Assembly (NCBI GenBank): GCA_947500645.1
Contig: CANMSD010000002.1
Span: 868,001 to 932,000, forward strand
Source: an uncultured Erythrobacter sp.
GTDB taxonomy: Bacteria > Pseudomonadota > Alphaproteobacteria > Sphingomonadales > Sphingomonadaceae
Direction of reading: 5' to 3'
Length of the DNA stretch: 64,000 nucleotides
The position numbers were made by a program, and so were the translations under genes. The first letter of the stretch is position 1. Each line of letters starts with the position of its first letter. This document shows positions 51,756 to 60,565 of this stretch, in pieces. Under the pieces are notes generated by a model. It ran no database searches. It had not been told where the DNA came from and saw only the letters and a program-made list of their open reading frames with translations.

Positions 51756-53915
51756 TCAGGCGGCCTTTTTGCGTGAGAGGATCTTGCCGCCTCGGCGCTT
51801 GATCGATTTGGATAGCCAGCCGCCTTTCTGGCGAGAGGTGATCTCTTTCAATTCGGTTGCGGCGCGTTGGAGCGAGATTTGCTCTGCGATCAGCGCCTTA
51901 TAGATCGCATCTGACGTCTTGCGGCGGCGAACGGCATCGCTGGGATCGATGAAGCCTTCAGTGAGATCGATCAGCCGATCAGTGGACTCGCTCAGCCAGC
52001 TGCTTTCGCTTTCATTGTCCGCCGCGTCGGGCACGTCCTGCGCGCGGATCTGCGCCTCAAGCCGTGCTTCCAGCGCATCGAGCTGAGCGTTCGAGACGCC
52101 GGGCACATTGTTGAGATTCCGGCGGGCTGCCGCGACGCTCTCACGCACCTCATGGTCGGACAGGACACCAAATTCCTGGAAGCTGGCGAGTGATCGATAT
52201 CCGCGCTCGATCTCTGTCGGCTCTTCGGCGCGCAGTTTCTGGCACGCCTTCCAAACGGCCTCCCACGCCTGCCAGCGATAGACCCAGTCGAGACCGGTGC
52301 CCTTGATGTTCTGCATGCCCATGATGCGGTTGACTAGGCCGGGCGGGGTGGCCTCCGCGATCAGGCGGACGATCGCCTCACCTTTTGTGTAGACATCGCG
52401 CACGGGCACGAGCTTGGCCCTGAATGCTGCGCCTAGCAGTTCGCGCATTTGCGTATCGAGAGCTACATTATCACCGCCCGATGCTACCGCGTCTTTCAGC
52501 TCGCCATAGGCGCGCATGGTGGCGGTCATGGCGTCGTAATGCGCGGCAATCGCTTCGTGTCCGGCGACCTTGGCATCCCGGAGTTTCGCGGCCAGCGCGC
52601 CACTTTGCGCGGCTGCGATGGCGTCATCGGTAGAAAGTTTCTCAGCCTGAGGCATAAGCATTGCGGCCAGCAGCCCGTGCAGGCTGTCCTGATCGAGCGC
52701 GATCCGCTGGTGCTTGGCCAGCTTTTCAAGCTTGGCCAGAGGGTCTTCGCCTTCCTCGAACAGGGTCAGGTTCGCGGCATAGGCCTCCCATTCCTCGTTG
52801 ATGAAGCCGATCAGCCCTTCGACGTTGGAGCCGATCAGAAAATGTCGGTCCGCTGCGACGTCATGCACCAGCATCCGCGCGAACACCCGGCTGCGCGGGA
52901 CACGGTCGGCGCGGTTGTTGACGACCGTGCTGATGAAAATCTCGGGATCCTTGGAGATGTCATGCTGATCGAAGCCCATGCGGGTCCAATTGCCCATCGC
53001 GCCAAAGCGTTCGTTGGCGGACATTCCCATCACGAATTCCAGCGTGCGGCCATTGATCAGCGAGCGCGGATAGGTTTTGAGCACGCCCAGGTCGGCGACC
53101 ACCCGGTCGGACATTTCTCGCACGCAATAGTCATGCTCCAGGCCCAGCTCGTCGCCCATCGCGGTGACCAATGCGATATTGTAGGGGTGCTCCTCATAGG
53201 GGAAGCGGTCAAGCAAGTCCTTGTGTACCAGCCCGGCCTCTTTCCAGCCGACCGTGCGCATTTCGGTTTTGCCCCTGGCTGCGCCTTCCTGAAGGATGGG
53301 CAGCATTTCCTCTTCGGTCGTGAGCAGCTGCGACCCGTGTGGGATGAACTCGCACATCACCTCGGGGATGTTGCGACCGGCTGGCCCCTGAATGTCCTCG
53401 TGATCGGGATAGGTGTTGGTGATGGTGCCGATGTCGTCGCGCATCCAGTCCTGTTGGAGCACGCGGACGTAAGCCGGGTTCAGACCCATGCATTCCCACA
53501 GGAACACACGGGTTTTGAGACCTTTGGAGGTCTTCATCAGGTTGAACTGCTCCCAGATTGTCGCTTTGTCGTATGGGCGGAACAGGAACATTTCGGTCAG
53601 CCCGCCAAAGGGCGTGCCGATCAGAAACATCGCCTCGCAGCCAGTCGTTTTGGACACGATAGAGGGACCGACGGCGTTCATCAGACCCGCTTTCAGGCGC
53701 TCCGTGCCGGACTTGCCGCGCGTCCCCCATCCGCCCAGCACCAGGCTCAGCGATTTGCGCAGGCGGCGCGCATACCAGCCGAGCACGATATGGCGGCAGA
53801 AGAACCACAGGCTCGCCAACGCGAGGAAGATCGCCAGCTCGATGAGGCTGTTCTGGTAGACGGTCGTCGCATAGGCGAAGACGGTGTCGGCGAGAGGTGC
53901 GATCGCTTCGATCAT
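51756..53915 (-). CDS. PgsB/CapB-like amide ligase with added C-terminal half
   Basis: A 719-residue protein, last gene of the seven-gene operon. One N-terminal membrane helix (24-46) is followed by a Mur-ligase-type domain with the PgsB/CapB motifs: P-loop GTRGKSGT (64-71), KTTGCEA (89-95), ECMGLNP (141-147), ITNTYPDHED (165-174) and NNRADR near 335. In poly-gamma-glutamate synthesis this protein ligates glutamate. Family members are usually ~390-460 residues; the C-terminal half (about 400-719) is helical, unrecognised, and ends in a basic tail. It overlaps the HEAT gene by 4 nt. Substrate unknown. Confidence 0.78.
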   Translation of the reverse strand: MIEAIAPLADTVFAYATTVYQNSLIELAIFLALASLWFFCRHIVLGWYARRLRKSLSLVLGGWGTRGKSGTERLKAGLMNAVGPSIVSKTTGCEAMFLIGTPFGGLTEMFLFRPYDKATIWEQFNLMKTSKGLKTRVFLWECMGLNPAYVRVLQQDWMRDDIGTITNTYPDHEDIQGPAGRNIPEVMCEFIPHGSQLLTTEEEMLPILQEGAARGKTEMRTVGWKEAGLVHKDLLDRFPYEEHPYNIALVTAMGDELGLEHDYCVREMSDRVVADLGVLKTYPRSLINGRTLEFVMGMSANERFGAMGNWTRMGFDQHDISKDPEIFISTVVNNRADRVPRSRVFARMLVHDVAADRHFLIGSNVEGLIGFINEEWEAYAANLTLFEEGEDPLAKLEKLAKHQRIALDQDSLHGLLAAMLMPQAEKLSTDDAIAAAQSGALAAKLRDAKVAGHEAIAAHYDAMTATMRAYGELKDAVASGGDNVALDTQMRELLGAAFRAKLVPVRDVYTKGEAIVRLIAEATPPGLVNRIMGMQNIKGTGLDWVYRWQAWEAVWKACQKLRAEEPTEIERGYRSLASFQEFGVLSDHEVRESVAAARRNLNNVPGVSNAQLDALEARLEAQIRAQDVPDAADNESESSWLSESTDRLIDLTEGFIDPSDAVRRRKTSDAIYKALIAEQISLQRAATELKEITSRQKGGWLSKSIKRRGGKILSRKKAA

Positions 53916-55945
53916 GCCTCGCCTCCGTTCTCGCCGAAGAATTGTGCGATTTCCGGATTGGGCCGGCGTTCCTCGTCATAGCCGCGGAAAGTGACGGCTA
54001 TCCCGTGCGCGCGCAAGGCGTCGAGGAATTCGGCGGGTTCGCGATTACGCAGCTGAGCGAGCGAGGCGAACTCGCGCGAGATGCACCAGAAAACGCGCGC
54101 CCGCTGCCACAGGCCGAATGGCGGAACCAGCTCGGTGATCCCGGCGCTGGTGTAGAGCGTCAGTGTCTTGCCGTGATCGAGCGCAGCGAGCACCTGATCC
54201 AGCAGCGGCAGGTAATTGCGCCAGCCGCCCTCGGACGATTCCACCAGCGGTTCACCCGGAACTTTGGTCGGGGCGAGCTCGGCCATGCGCGCGCTTGGCG
54301 CCAGCATCGTGCCGAAATATTGCCGCCCGGTCGTGTGGAGGAAAGCCTGACGCTTGTCGGTGGCCGAATTGCGTCCCTCGAAGAAGATGCGCCACAGCCG
54401 CCGCTTGATCCATTCGCCGCGCTGGATTTGCGGACGGCGACCTATCTTGAGTGATAGGCCGAAATCGTTCTGCGCCATCACGGCCATGACCCGCCCGACG
54501 GCTTGAGGGGCCTCGATCAGCCACGGCTTGAGCGATCTGATCGGGCGAATATCGGCTTCGAGCTGGTCATGTGTGACTTCGGCGATAACACCGGCGATCT
54601 CCAGCGCGACCGGGTCGGAAGCGAGCCATACGCGTTCGTTCGCTTCATCGGCCCAGCGCAGCAGCTTAGGCGAGAGGTGGCGCTTCTGGAAGCTGATGAT
54701 GGCGCGCTGAATGCGCAGGATGACAAGCTCAAGCTGGTCGAGTTCCGCCTGGCGTGAAAATGCGGTGAGGGCGGAGGTTGCATCGAGCGCAATGCGGAGC
54801 ACAAACTCGTCCTCATCCTGTTCCAGAATGTGCGCGACATGCGCTGCATAGTCTTCTGCTGTGATGGCCAGCAACATGCGTGGCACATCCGCAAACAGGG
54901 CCGCGCGCACTTGGGGGTCGGTATCGTCGCGCAACTGCTTGAAGAGGCTGGCGGCCACGTCTTTCGGCAGCAGCTCAAGCGCATCGACGACAGACTGACG
55001 TACCGCGCCGCTCTCATCTTCGGCGAGCTTGGTAAGCAGGCGGGGGAAATGCTCGTTCAGCAGGAAATTGCGGCACAACAAGCGCGCGAGATGCCGCCGC
55101 AGGAACAGCTCATTGTCGCGCACTTGCGGTTTCTTCTCGGACAGCGGCAGGTCAAGGCGCGCGCCTATCGCGGTTGAGATCGACTTGGGCGACAAGGCAA
55201 GCAGTGCGTCAAATGCCGCGCATTGCACCCACACATCTTCGCTTTCATCCAGACACACGCGGCGCGTCGCGCTCAGAACGGCTTCGAACCATACACCGAA
55301 CGGCCAATGATCGACTTGCTGCGCGATCATGGCCAGGCACGAATGGGCGGCGCACCGGATCCGCGCATCCCCGCGCCAGCTGCGCACTTCTGCCAGCAGA
55401 TTGTCCGACAATTCTACGAAGAAGGCGCTGTCGACCATCATCGGATCTTGCGCGGCGGCATCGGCCGATATCACTCCAAGACGGTTTAGGCCGTGCGCAA
55501 GGGCGCGCTCTCGCTCACCCACCCGCTTCTGAAAGCGCTCGACCACCGCATCGCCATCGAAATAGGTATCGAGCGCCTTGCGGTCGCTTTGTAGTTGTCG
55601 TCGGTCTCCGCCCAGCTCGCGAGCGAAATCTATAATCGCAGCGCGCTCTTCCGCTTCGTCCACTGCATTGGCCATGCGCCTCTGAAAGCCTTGTTCAGCA
55701 GTGTTCAACCGTGTGATCGTATCGCTCTGATCAGCGCAATATTTCTCGAGCAGTTCGGCATGCTGACGCGCGCCGGCATATTCCATTTCCTTGCTGGCCA
55801 ACGCGAGGATTTCCTCATGAATGTCCGCATAGACTGGCAACATCTTCGGCGCGATACCCGCTTCAAGCCTGTCCCTGAGCTGGCATTCCTGACCCCCGCT
55901 GAGGCTCCTCGCGTCTGCCGCATCGATCTTTGTGAGGACACTCAT
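53912..55945 (-). CDS. HEAT-repeat-like helical scaffold protein
   Basis: A 677-residue all-helical protein without signal or membrane segments. Short repeats such as DESGAVRQSVVDALELLP, DTDPQVRAALFADVP and DEDEFVLRIALDATSAL (about residues 290-400) are spaced as HEAT units. The N-terminus (1-130) looks coiled-coil, and the C-terminus holds an unrecognised beta/alpha part near WRNYLPLLDQVLAALDHGKTLTLYTSAG. Sixth gene of the operon, overlapping its neighbours by 4 nt on both sides. A scaffold or adaptor role for the PgsB/PgsC-like complex is inference. Confidence 0.65.
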   Translation of the reverse strand: MSVLTKIDAADARSLSGGQECQLRDRLEAGIAPKMLPVYADIHEEILALASKEMEYAGARQHAELLEKYCADQSDTITRLNTAEQGFQRRMANAVDEAEERAAIIDFARELGGDRRQLQSDRKALDTYFDGDAVVERFQKRVGERERALAHGLNRLGVISADAAAQDPMMVDSAFFVELSDNLLAEVRSWRGDARIRCAAHSCLAMIAQQVDHWPFGVWFEAVLSATRRVCLDESEDVWVQCAAFDALLALSPKSISTAIGARLDLPLSEKKPQVRDNELFLRRHLARLLCRNFLLNEHFPRLLTKLAEDESGAVRQSVVDALELLPKDVAASLFKQLRDDTDPQVRAALFADVPRMLLAITAEDYAAHVAHILEQDEDEFVLRIALDATSALTAFSRQAELDQLELVILRIQRAIISFQKRHLSPKLLRWADEANERVWLASDPVALEIAGVIAEVTHDQLEADIRPIRSLKPWLIEAPQAVGRVMAVMAQNDFGLSLKIGRRPQIQRGEWIKRRLWRIFFEGRNSATDKRQAFLHTTGRQYFGTMLAPSARMAELAPTKVPGEPLVESSEGGWRNYLPLLDQVLAALDHGKTLTLYTSAGITELVPPFGLWQRARVFWCISREFASLAQLRNREPAEFLDALRAHGIAVTFRGYDEERRPNPEIAQFFGENGGEA

Positions 55946-56805
55946 GTCGCGACCTCCGCCAGACAGGCGATGAGCTTTGCCCGCAGCTGGGCATCCTCGA
56001 TCATCGCGGCGCGTAACTCCGAGGAGATCTCGAGATGGACGAAACCGCTAAAACCCGCTTCCCGCAGCAATTGCCCCTGAGCGTTGTTGAGCGCGCCCAG
56101 CTCTCCAGTATCGATCGGATAAACCAATACCGGTGTCGGTGCGAAAGCGATGCTGAGGCAATCGGCCAGATCGAGCAGGCGCTCGCCCGGTTGTTCTGTG
56201 CCATTGCTGAGGATCATGCCCGCCCCTTGAGCGGCAATGCTGTGGCGACGCTCCCCGTCAAAGCCATGCAGCTGCACTATCAGGCCCTTCGGCACGGCCT
56301 CTGCAAAGCCGAGCGCAAAGGCGCTGAACATGTGCTGCTTTTCGCGCGCCAGGTCGATGCCGTGTTTGCAGGCCGCAGTTGGGCGACGCGGGGCTGAGTT
56401 CCATGCTGTGGCGAGCGCACGGCTTTCAAGGAACAGGGCTGATGCGAGCTGTCCCGTGTACCGGTCAGAGCCGCGATGTGGTGCGGTGATAGCAATCGGC
56501 AGCTGTGCGTTCTCGCGGATCCAGTAAATGCCCTGGCCAGCGCATTCGCCGGCCTGCTCGCTGACGAGCCTGGCATCGTCCGTCCCCGGCACGGTCCGTG
56601 TTTGGAAGCCGAAGTCATGCAGTCCGGCCGATCCGCTGCGGGGATCGCCCAGCATTTGCGCAAAGCCGCTTTGCGCGCGAGCGAATTCAGCGGCATCGGT
56701 GCGAGCGGTCTTTTGCGTGTCGGCGAAGGGCGGGAACAGATAAGCAGTCCCCGCCAGGATCGCCGCCGCTGCTCCTCCAGCCAACATCGGTTTCACGCGG
56801 CTCAT
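55942..56805 (-). CDS. exported protein, possible metal-dependent amidase (FGase/PghP-like)
   Basis: A 287-residue exported protein with an N-terminal hydrophobic signal/anchor (residues ~8-25). Motifs suggest a zinc hydrolase: ITAPHRGSDRYTG (PHR), ALFLESRALATA (Glu), DLAREKQHMF and VQLHGFDGE (HG). A His...Glu...His layout like this occurs in N-formylglutamate amidohydrolase-type and phage poly-gamma-glutamate hydrolase-type enzymes. With PgsB/PgsC-like neighbours, a hydrolase trimming the polymer is plausible, but the catalytic residues are guessed. 4-nt overlaps on both sides. Confidence 0.55.
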   Translation of the reverse strand: MSRVKPMLAGGAAAAILAGTAYLFPPFADTQKTARTDAAEFARAQSGFAQMLGDPRSGSAGLHDFGFQTRTVPGTDDARLVSEQAGECAGQGIYWIRENAQLPIAITAPHRGSDRYTGQLASALFLESRALATAWNSAPRRPTAACKHGIDLAREKQHMFSAFALGFAEAVPKGLIVQLHGFDGERRHSIAAQGAGMILSNGTEQPGERLLDLADCLSIAFAPTPVLVYPIDTGELGALNNAQGQLLREAGFSGFVHLEISSELRAAMIEDAQLRAKLIACLAEVAT

Positions 56806-57605
56806 TGTGCCATCTCACCATCCGCGATGCTTTCGCCTGATCGGTCAGCGAGCACGTCTTCGCGCGACGCTTCGTACAGCACGAGCATTGTGTAGTCGCG
56901 GCCATTCAGGCCGATCGGGCCGACGGAACGCCAGTGATTTCGGCCGAGATAGAACTTTTCTTCCAGCGTCAGCAGATCAGCGGGAAAGGCGTTGGGTTCG
57001 GTCAACAGTTCGCGCGAGCCGTCGCTAAGCCTACGGTAGGCGGAGAGTGCTTGTGAGCCTGCAGGCGCATATTGCTCGAACACGCGAACGTCGATGCCGA
57101 TGATACCAGGGTCGATATCGAACACTTCCAACTGCAGCCGGGCGGCGGGCTTAGGGCTTTCGACAAGGAGAATGTCCTGTTCCGCTACCAGTTCAGGCCG
57201 CGTGCGGAAGAAACGCCAGGTGTTGCCGGAGGTAAAAACCTCATCTGGCGAGTCTGCTTGCAGATAGGTGTCGTGCACGGCCAGTTCTTCGCCATTGGCA
57301 CCGATCCAGCGCATGCGCAGGCCGTAGACAAAGCCCTTTTCCAAGCTGCGAACATCTTCACCAACCGCGGGGTGGACCAGCAGTTTGGTTTCCGTGACTG
57401 GGCGAGAGAAAGCGAAAGAAAGGCGCTGTTTTGCCGGAATACGATAGGCGATGGACCGTTTTGAAATGCGGGCGTCGCGCGCGGTTATGTTACGCACATC
57501 GGTAAGATAATCGGCAAGCGGGACTGCATATTCGCGGCCTGCCAAGCCGGATGCGAGCGCCAGTAGCGCGAAGACCACCATTTTGGCGAGGAAGGAAAGG
57601 CTCAT
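56802..57605 (-). CDS. exported protein of unknown function (operon member)
   Basis: A 267-residue protein with a hydrophobic N-terminus (residues ~5-22; AKMVVFALLALASG) that serves as signal or anchor. The mature part is beta-rich, with YRIPAKQRLSFAFSRPVTETKLLVHP and ARLQLEVFDIDPGIIGIDVRVFEQYAP suggesting a jelly-roll or carbohydrate-binding-type sandwich. No known family. Fourth operon gene, overlapping both neighbours by 4 nt. Location is probably the periplasm, next to the PgsC-like exporter. Confidence 0.6.
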   Translation of the reverse strand: MSLSFLAKMVVFALLALASGLAGREYAVPLADYLTDVRNITARDARISKRSIAYRIPAKQRLSFAFSRPVTETKLLVHPAVGEDVRSLEKGFVYGLRMRWIGANGEELAVHDTYLQADSPDEVFTSGNTWRFFRTRPELVAEQDILLVESPKPAARLQLEVFDIDPGIIGIDVRVFEQYAPAGSQALSAYRRLSDGSRELLTEPNAFPADLLTLEEKFYLGRNHWRSVGPIGLNGRDYTMLVLYEASREDVLADRSGESIADGEMAQ

Positions 57606-60163
57606 TCGGAGGCCTCCCCAATCCCGGAGAACATCAGCCAGCCAAAGGCATAGCGTCGCCCGCTTGTGCCATCGAGATAGCGCAGAGACATGCCGGGGCG
57701 AGCTTCCATCCCGGCTTGCTCATGTGAATTGGTCACAGTTTCCGCGCGCAAGCCAGCAAGACGCAGGGAGGATATCAGATCGTCAAGCGCTTTGTAGTCG
57801 GGACCAATACGATCCTTCGCCACCAGCAGATCGATCCCTTTACGATAATCCACGGCTTCGCGCGGGCGGGCGCGCAATTGAAAGATCATCGGGTCTTCAA
57901 CACCCTCTTGGCTGCGGACCCATTCCTGCCATGCCACATCGAAGATCGTATGTGGATCACGTAGAAAGCTGTCGCTGCGCGTGGCCACGAACAGTGCGTT
58001 GGACGACCATTTGCCATGCACCGCCGCGCCGATCCGAGCGGGCAAGACGCCGCGCGAATTCTCAAAGGTCAGCACGGCCTTTTGCGGCGCCTCTCCCTCA
58101 ACGATGAAGATGTTGCCCTCGTCCCGTTCGGGCGAAGAAAGGCCCCAGTGCAACTTGGAGCCGAAGCGGCAACGTGAGAGCTCCATGCCAGCCAGTGTCG
58201 CAGCGGCGCTGGCGGAGTACGGCACTTCGCCGGATCGCACTTTGGCGATCATTGGAGCGGCAATCTCGAACCGCGCATAGGCAAGTTGCGGTAGAGCGTT
58301 CCATAGCGCCTTGCCATTATCAGGGCGGGAGAGCGTGCAGGTGACAGGCTGACCGTAGCCGATGTCGCCAACCACCGTTCGAGACATGTGCTGCAAGGAA
58401 GCAGCGCTAAGCTGCAGTTCCGCATAGTCGCCGCGTGTACCGCGATTTTCCCCGGCTAAGCGCACACGCAGATCGGGCACGACCTCGCGAAGGGCAGAAA
58501 CATCGGCTGATCGGGCTGCGCCATCGGAAAAGGCAAAGCTCGATGGGCGCCCGCGCTCGGCAGCATTGATGATAATATGTGCGGTCTCGGTTGCGTCCTC
58601 GAAAATTTCGGCAACACTGCGATCATTCACTTGTGTTGACTCGGTCGCGGAGCCGATCACTAGCCAGCGCGCGTCCTGATTGCGCTGCAATTGCAGGGCC
58701 GCCGTTGCGAGACCTGGCAGAGCGGTGGGATCAGACAGGATGATCGCCTGATCGCGCTGGGCATCGGGATCGAAAACGAGCAGTTCGGCGCCTTTCTCGT
58801 CATCGCGGACGATAGCAAGGCGTCCATCCTCGATTTGTTGCAAGCGCCACCCGCTCGCCGCCCGCTCGAACTCGGGAGCGATGGCGGGAATACCTTCCTC
58901 GATCAGCTCGACCAGACGGCCAAGTGCGTCCTGGCTCTCCGCCGAAAGCGGCATGGCGGCACCGCGCATCGCGCGGGCATGGGCGTCGCCGACGGCATTT
59001 ACGACCAGCGCGTTTAGGCGCGGGGTGGTGTTGCTGCGCGCAAGGCCGACATCTGTCGTGACACCGCTTCCCAGAGTTCGCGAAGTGGCCGCCGATAGGC
59101 CGAAGCCAACGAAATTGCCCAGTACGGCGCCTGCGAGGCTGACTTGCAAAGTTGAGCGCGCGACCCGCGGGAAGATATCCTTGTCATGGGCCTTGATCGC
59201 GATCAGCGTGGAGAGCAGGTATCCGAAGCCGAAGAAGTCCGTCGTCTTCACATCGAAGCCCTGCCAGACGATGAACCAGCCGAGCGCCATCTTCCAGGCG
59301 AAGCTGATGTTGAAGAACAGTAGCAGTTTGCGCCCGCCCTCAAGTGTCACGTTCGCCATAAACGGCAGCTTCAGTATCAGCCTCGCGACGCAATAAATGA
59401 TTATCGCTTCGCCGAACGAGGTCAGGATCTTGGTCGGCTGATACCATTGCAGTGCGATCAGCGCGGGGATCAGGATGCCGGAGAAATCCCAGCCATATTT
59501 GACGTTGTAATGGCTCGCGATCAGCGCGGTCAGAGTCAGGATGATATAGGCTTTGGGACTGGCAAGGATCGAACTCGCAAGCCCTTCATAAAGATAGTAG
59601 ACGCCGCTGATGCGGAAGTTGGTGAGCTCCATCAGGCCGAAGCGGATGATCAGGTAGGTCAGTCCGATTCCGACCACCGACATGAACACACCGCGTGCAA
59701 GGCCGGGCTTCCAGAACTGGTTGGCCATCAGCGAGATGACGACCAGTCCGAAGCTTTGCAGGTTGTTTTCCCAGTCGATCCGACGGTCGAAATTGTCCTC
59801 CAGCCAGACCGAAAATTCGGGCAGCAAAAACCCGTCAAAAGTTAGGCGAACGGCGATACTCGCCAGGATCAATCCCATAAATCGATCCCTCCCAAACAGG
59901 CTCGGGAAACGGCCCGGCGCGAGCTTCTCGGAAAACAGCCAGACGATGAGGTATGCGAGGACCGCCTCGACCCCGATCACCATCGCGGCAAAGGGCTTCA
60001 CGATCAGCAACGGGACGAGATAGCCCGGCACCACGAGGCCCGATAGCACCCAACCATATCGAAGGTTGAAGAAGCACATCACGAACACCCCGACCCAAAC
60101 GGTCGTGATGATCGAGCCTGCCAGTCCGCCTTCGGGGAATATGGTGAGAGGGAAGAGGTCCAC
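57602..60163 (-). CDS. double PgsC/CapC-like membrane protein with C-terminal domain
   Basis: An 853-residue protein. Residues ~17-178 resemble the whole of PgsC/CapC: RYGWVLSGLVVPGYL (35-49), SLFGRDRFMGLILASIAVRLTFDGFL and ISLMANQFWKPGL. Residues ~205-360 repeat the same layout: VKYGWDFSGILIPALIALQW (221-240), LEGGRKLLLFFNISFAWKM and GYLLSTLIAIKAHDKDIF. PgsC is normally a single ~150-residue domain. The remaining ~490 residues are soluble, with no recognised family. In B. subtilis PgsC pairs with PgsB to make and export poly-gamma-glutamate. It lies 12 nt after the response regulator gene. Confidence 0.78.
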   Translation of the reverse strand: MDLFPLTIFPEGGLAGSIITTVWVGVFVMCFFNLRYGWVLSGLVVPGYLVPLLIVKPFAAMVIGVEAVLAYLIVWLFSEKLAPGRFPSLFGRDRFMGLILASIAVRLTFDGFLLPEFSVWLEDNFDRRIDWENNLQSFGLVVISLMANQFWKPGLARGVFMSVVGIGLTYLIIRFGLMELTNFRISGVYYLYEGLASSILASPKAYIILTLTALIASHYNVKYGWDFSGILIPALIALQWYQPTKILTSFGEAIIIYCVARLILKLPFMANVTLEGGRKLLLFFNISFAWKMALGWFIVWQGFDVKTTDFFGFGYLLSTLIAIKAHDKDIFPRVARSTLQVSLAGAVLGNFVGFGLSAATSRTLGSGVTTDVGLARSNTTPRLNALVVNAVGDAHARAMRGAAMPLSAESQDALGRLVELIEEGIPAIAPEFERAASGWRLQQIEDGRLAIVRDDEKGAELLVFDPDAQRDQAIILSDPTALPGLATAALQLQRNQDARWLVIGSATESTQVNDRSVAEIFEDATETAHIIINAAERGRPSSFAFSDGAARSADVSALREVVPDLRVRLAGENRGTRGDYAELQLSAASLQHMSRTVVGDIGYGQPVTCTLSRPDNGKALWNALPQLAYARFEIAAPMIAKVRSGEVPYSASAAATLAGMELSRCRFGSKLHWGLSSPERDEGNIFIVEGEAPQKAVLTFENSRGVLPARIGAAVHGKWSSNALFVATRSDSFLRDPHTIFDVAWQEWVRSQEGVEDPMIFQLRARPREAVDYRKGIDLLVAKDRIGPDYKALDDLISSLRLAGLRAETVTNSHEQAGMEARPGMSLRYLDGTSGRRYAFGWLMFSGIGEASE

Positions 60164-60175
60164 GGTTCTGCTCGG

Positions 60176-60565
60176 TCAGCCCTGCTCTGCCGTTAGCGAT
60201 CCACGCGACAGGGCGCGTTTCGCGCGAGTGACCAGCTCAGCCGGTTCGACCGGTTTGCGGGCGATGTCGACCACGCCTAATGCGCGCAGGTTGTCGGTCA
60301 TCTTCTCTTCCATGGCGGAGGAGACGATCATCACCGGCGGACGATCCGCGCCGCTTTCGGCCAGTAGGCGCAGGAATTTCAGTCCGTCGATCTTGGGCAT
60401 GACGAGATCGAGCATGACGAGGTCAAAGCGTTCGCTGGTGACCAGCTTCAGACCTACATCTCCGTCGCTTGCAACCGCGACGTCATAGCCCTCCAGTTGC
60501 AGCGTCATCTGCAACAGGCCAGCCAGTATCGGGTCGTCATCGACCACCAAAATGCGTGCGGCCAT
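60176..60565 (-). CDS. single-domain response regulator
   Basis: A 129-residue receiver domain with no output domain. Acidic pocket DDD at residues 9-11, phospho-acceptor D53 (LDLVMPKIDG), switch serine in VSSAM, and K104 (ARKPVE). The receiver is intact. Its ATG shares one base with the stop of the CHASE2 protein (TGATG). It probably receives phosphate from an unknown kinase, because the preceding sensor seems kinase-dead, and it acts by protein contact. Confidence 0.88.
   Translation of the reverse strand: MAARILVVDDDPILAGLLQMTLQLEGYDVAVASDGDVGLKLVTSERFDLVMLDLVMPKIDGLKFLRLLAESGADRPPVMIVSSAMEEKMTDNLRALGVVDIARKPVEPAELVTRAKRALSRGSLTAEQG

Noticed and set aside
52449..53981. 510-codon plus-strand open frame
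   Set aside because: Antisense to the PgsB-like gene, with no domain and unnatural composition. The minus-strand gene with PgsB motifs is the real one.
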